From NCBI GenBank assembly GCA_017543415.1, contig JAFYGD010000229.1, forward strand, positions 1 to 22,075: 22,075 nucleotides of DNA. The letters are read 5' to 3'. How positions within the stretch are numbered: the first letter of the stretch is position 1; each line of letters opens with the position of its first letter. The notes under the pieces are model-generated. The model worked only from the letters and a program-made list of their open reading frames with translations, did not search any database and had not been told where the DNA came from. Of this stretch, positions 21,954-22,075 are shown piece after piece. Made by a program: the position numbers and the translations under genes. Origin of the DNA: Eubacterium sp. (GTDB lineage Bacteria; Bacillota; Clostridia; Oscillospirales; Acutalibacteraceae).

Positions 21954-22075
21954 CTATTCAAAATGGCGATAAGCAAGGCGACCGCGAGAAGAATTAGCAT
22001 TACGAGCTGCAGCATTAGTAGTATTAGCATAGCAACCGAACACTCCTCCGTCGGAGACTGAACTACCTCCGAAAC
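21954..22075 (-). CDS. DGR target (variable) protein, C-terminal 39 residues only
   Basis: The frame is open at the right edge and ends at TAG 21956-21954. It reads FGGSSVSDGGVFGCYAN, then TTNAAARNANSSRGRLAY, then RHFE. This resembles the C-terminal C-type-lectin-like end of DGR targets (pattern GG-x-x-x-x-G-x-F ... NN-A-x-N-A-N-x-x-x-G-R-L). The last part is the variable repeat; residues T18, A21 and S29 (fragment numbering) differ from the template through adenine changes. The fold and its role in host attachment are inferred from family knowledge; the N-terminal part lies outside the window. Confidence 0.72.
   Translation of the reverse strand, partial: FGGSSVSDGGVFGCYANTTNAAARNANSSRGRLAYRHFE
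21976..22063 (-). repeat. DGR variable repeat (VR)
   Basis: This is the 88-bp partner of the template repeat 182 bp away. The four differences relative to the template (21988, 22012, 22013, 22021) read A to C, A to C, A to G and A to C on the minus strand. In the target frame they fall at codon positions 1 or 2: AAT to ACT, AAT to GCT and TAT to TCT. The end of the repeat nearest the stop is GC-rich and unchanged (CGCGGTCGCCT), as expected for an initiation-of-mutagenic-homing segment. Confidence 0.78.

Larger units (their letters stand above)
18745..22075 (-). mobile_element. late end of a prophage carrying a diversity-generating retroelement, cut by the right window edge
   Basis: All genes read leftward in phage late order: variable-protein C-terminus, retroelement, tail-chaperone-like gene, small coiled-coil membrane protein, holin, endolysin and terminator. 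No integrase, portal or capsid gene is visible because the window ends. The borders are approximate. Confidence 0.8.

Noticed and set aside
1..22075. CRISPR array or IS element
   Set aside because: No regularly spaced repeats beyond the single 88-bp pair, and no transposase frames or terminal inverted repeats with target duplications were found.

Overview
The window looks like a low-to-mid GC Clostridia chromosome, probably a gut Ruminococcaceae/Oscillospiraceae-type Firmicute. This rests on Gram-positive AGGAGG-type ribosome binding sites, TTGACA/TATAAT promoters with 17-bp spacers, many short hairpin-plus-T-run terminators, the Firmicute-style pyrH-frr-uppS-cdsA-dxr-rseP cluster, and the protein families present. 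The genus is not determined from sequence alone.

Layout: (1) Positions 1-5131, minus strand: an essential housekeeping operon pyrH-frr-uppS-cdsA-dxr-rseP covering UMP kinase, ribosome recycling, undecaprenyl-PP synthesis, CDP-diacylglycerol synthesis, MEP isoprenoid entry and site-2 protease. rseP runs off the left edge. (2) Positions 5310-10578, plus strand: a compact arginine operon argC-argJ-argB-argD-argF. It has a strong promoter flanked by a 17-bp inverted repeat and ends at a clear terminator. ArgJ recycles acetyl groups, so the genes make a cyclic route from glutamate to citrulline. (3) Positions 10580-13822: a MATE exporter with a consensus promoter, a convergent lipoprotein gene sharing its terminator, and a divergent TcdA-type E1-like enzyme. 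(4) Positions 13830-14151: tRNA-Arg(ACG), followed by a structured element that carries a second copy of the tRNA 3' end and a second terminator. (5) Positions 14245-17461: an XRE-desulfoferrodoxin fusion, a truncated GH78 rhamnosidase N-terminus, a two-gene lipoprotein-flavodoxin/b-type-cytochrome-like unit, and an SDR oxidoreductase with a Rex-like operator over its -10. (6) Positions 17460-18622: a PI-PLC-like phosphodiesterase and a block of nested hairpins ending in a 17-bp terminator stem.

(7) From about 18745 to the right edge, all on the minus strand, lies the late end of a prophage. Read in transcription order it has the C-terminus of a variable protein, an 88-bp repeat pair, a reverse transcriptase, a tail-assembly-chaperone-like protein, a small coiled-coil membrane protein, a holin and a C39-like/Cpl-7 endolysin. 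The repeat pair differs at four positions, and every difference is an adenine in the RT-proximal copy changed to C or G in the copy that ends the coding sequence. With the adjacent DGR-like reverse transcriptase and a hairpin just behind the variable copy, this is best read as a phage diversity-generating retroelement (DGR) with template repeat (TR), variable repeat (VR) and RT. The RT is unusual in having YIDN instead of YxDD at the catalytic motif. The window cuts the target gene, so most of the diversified protein lies outside it.
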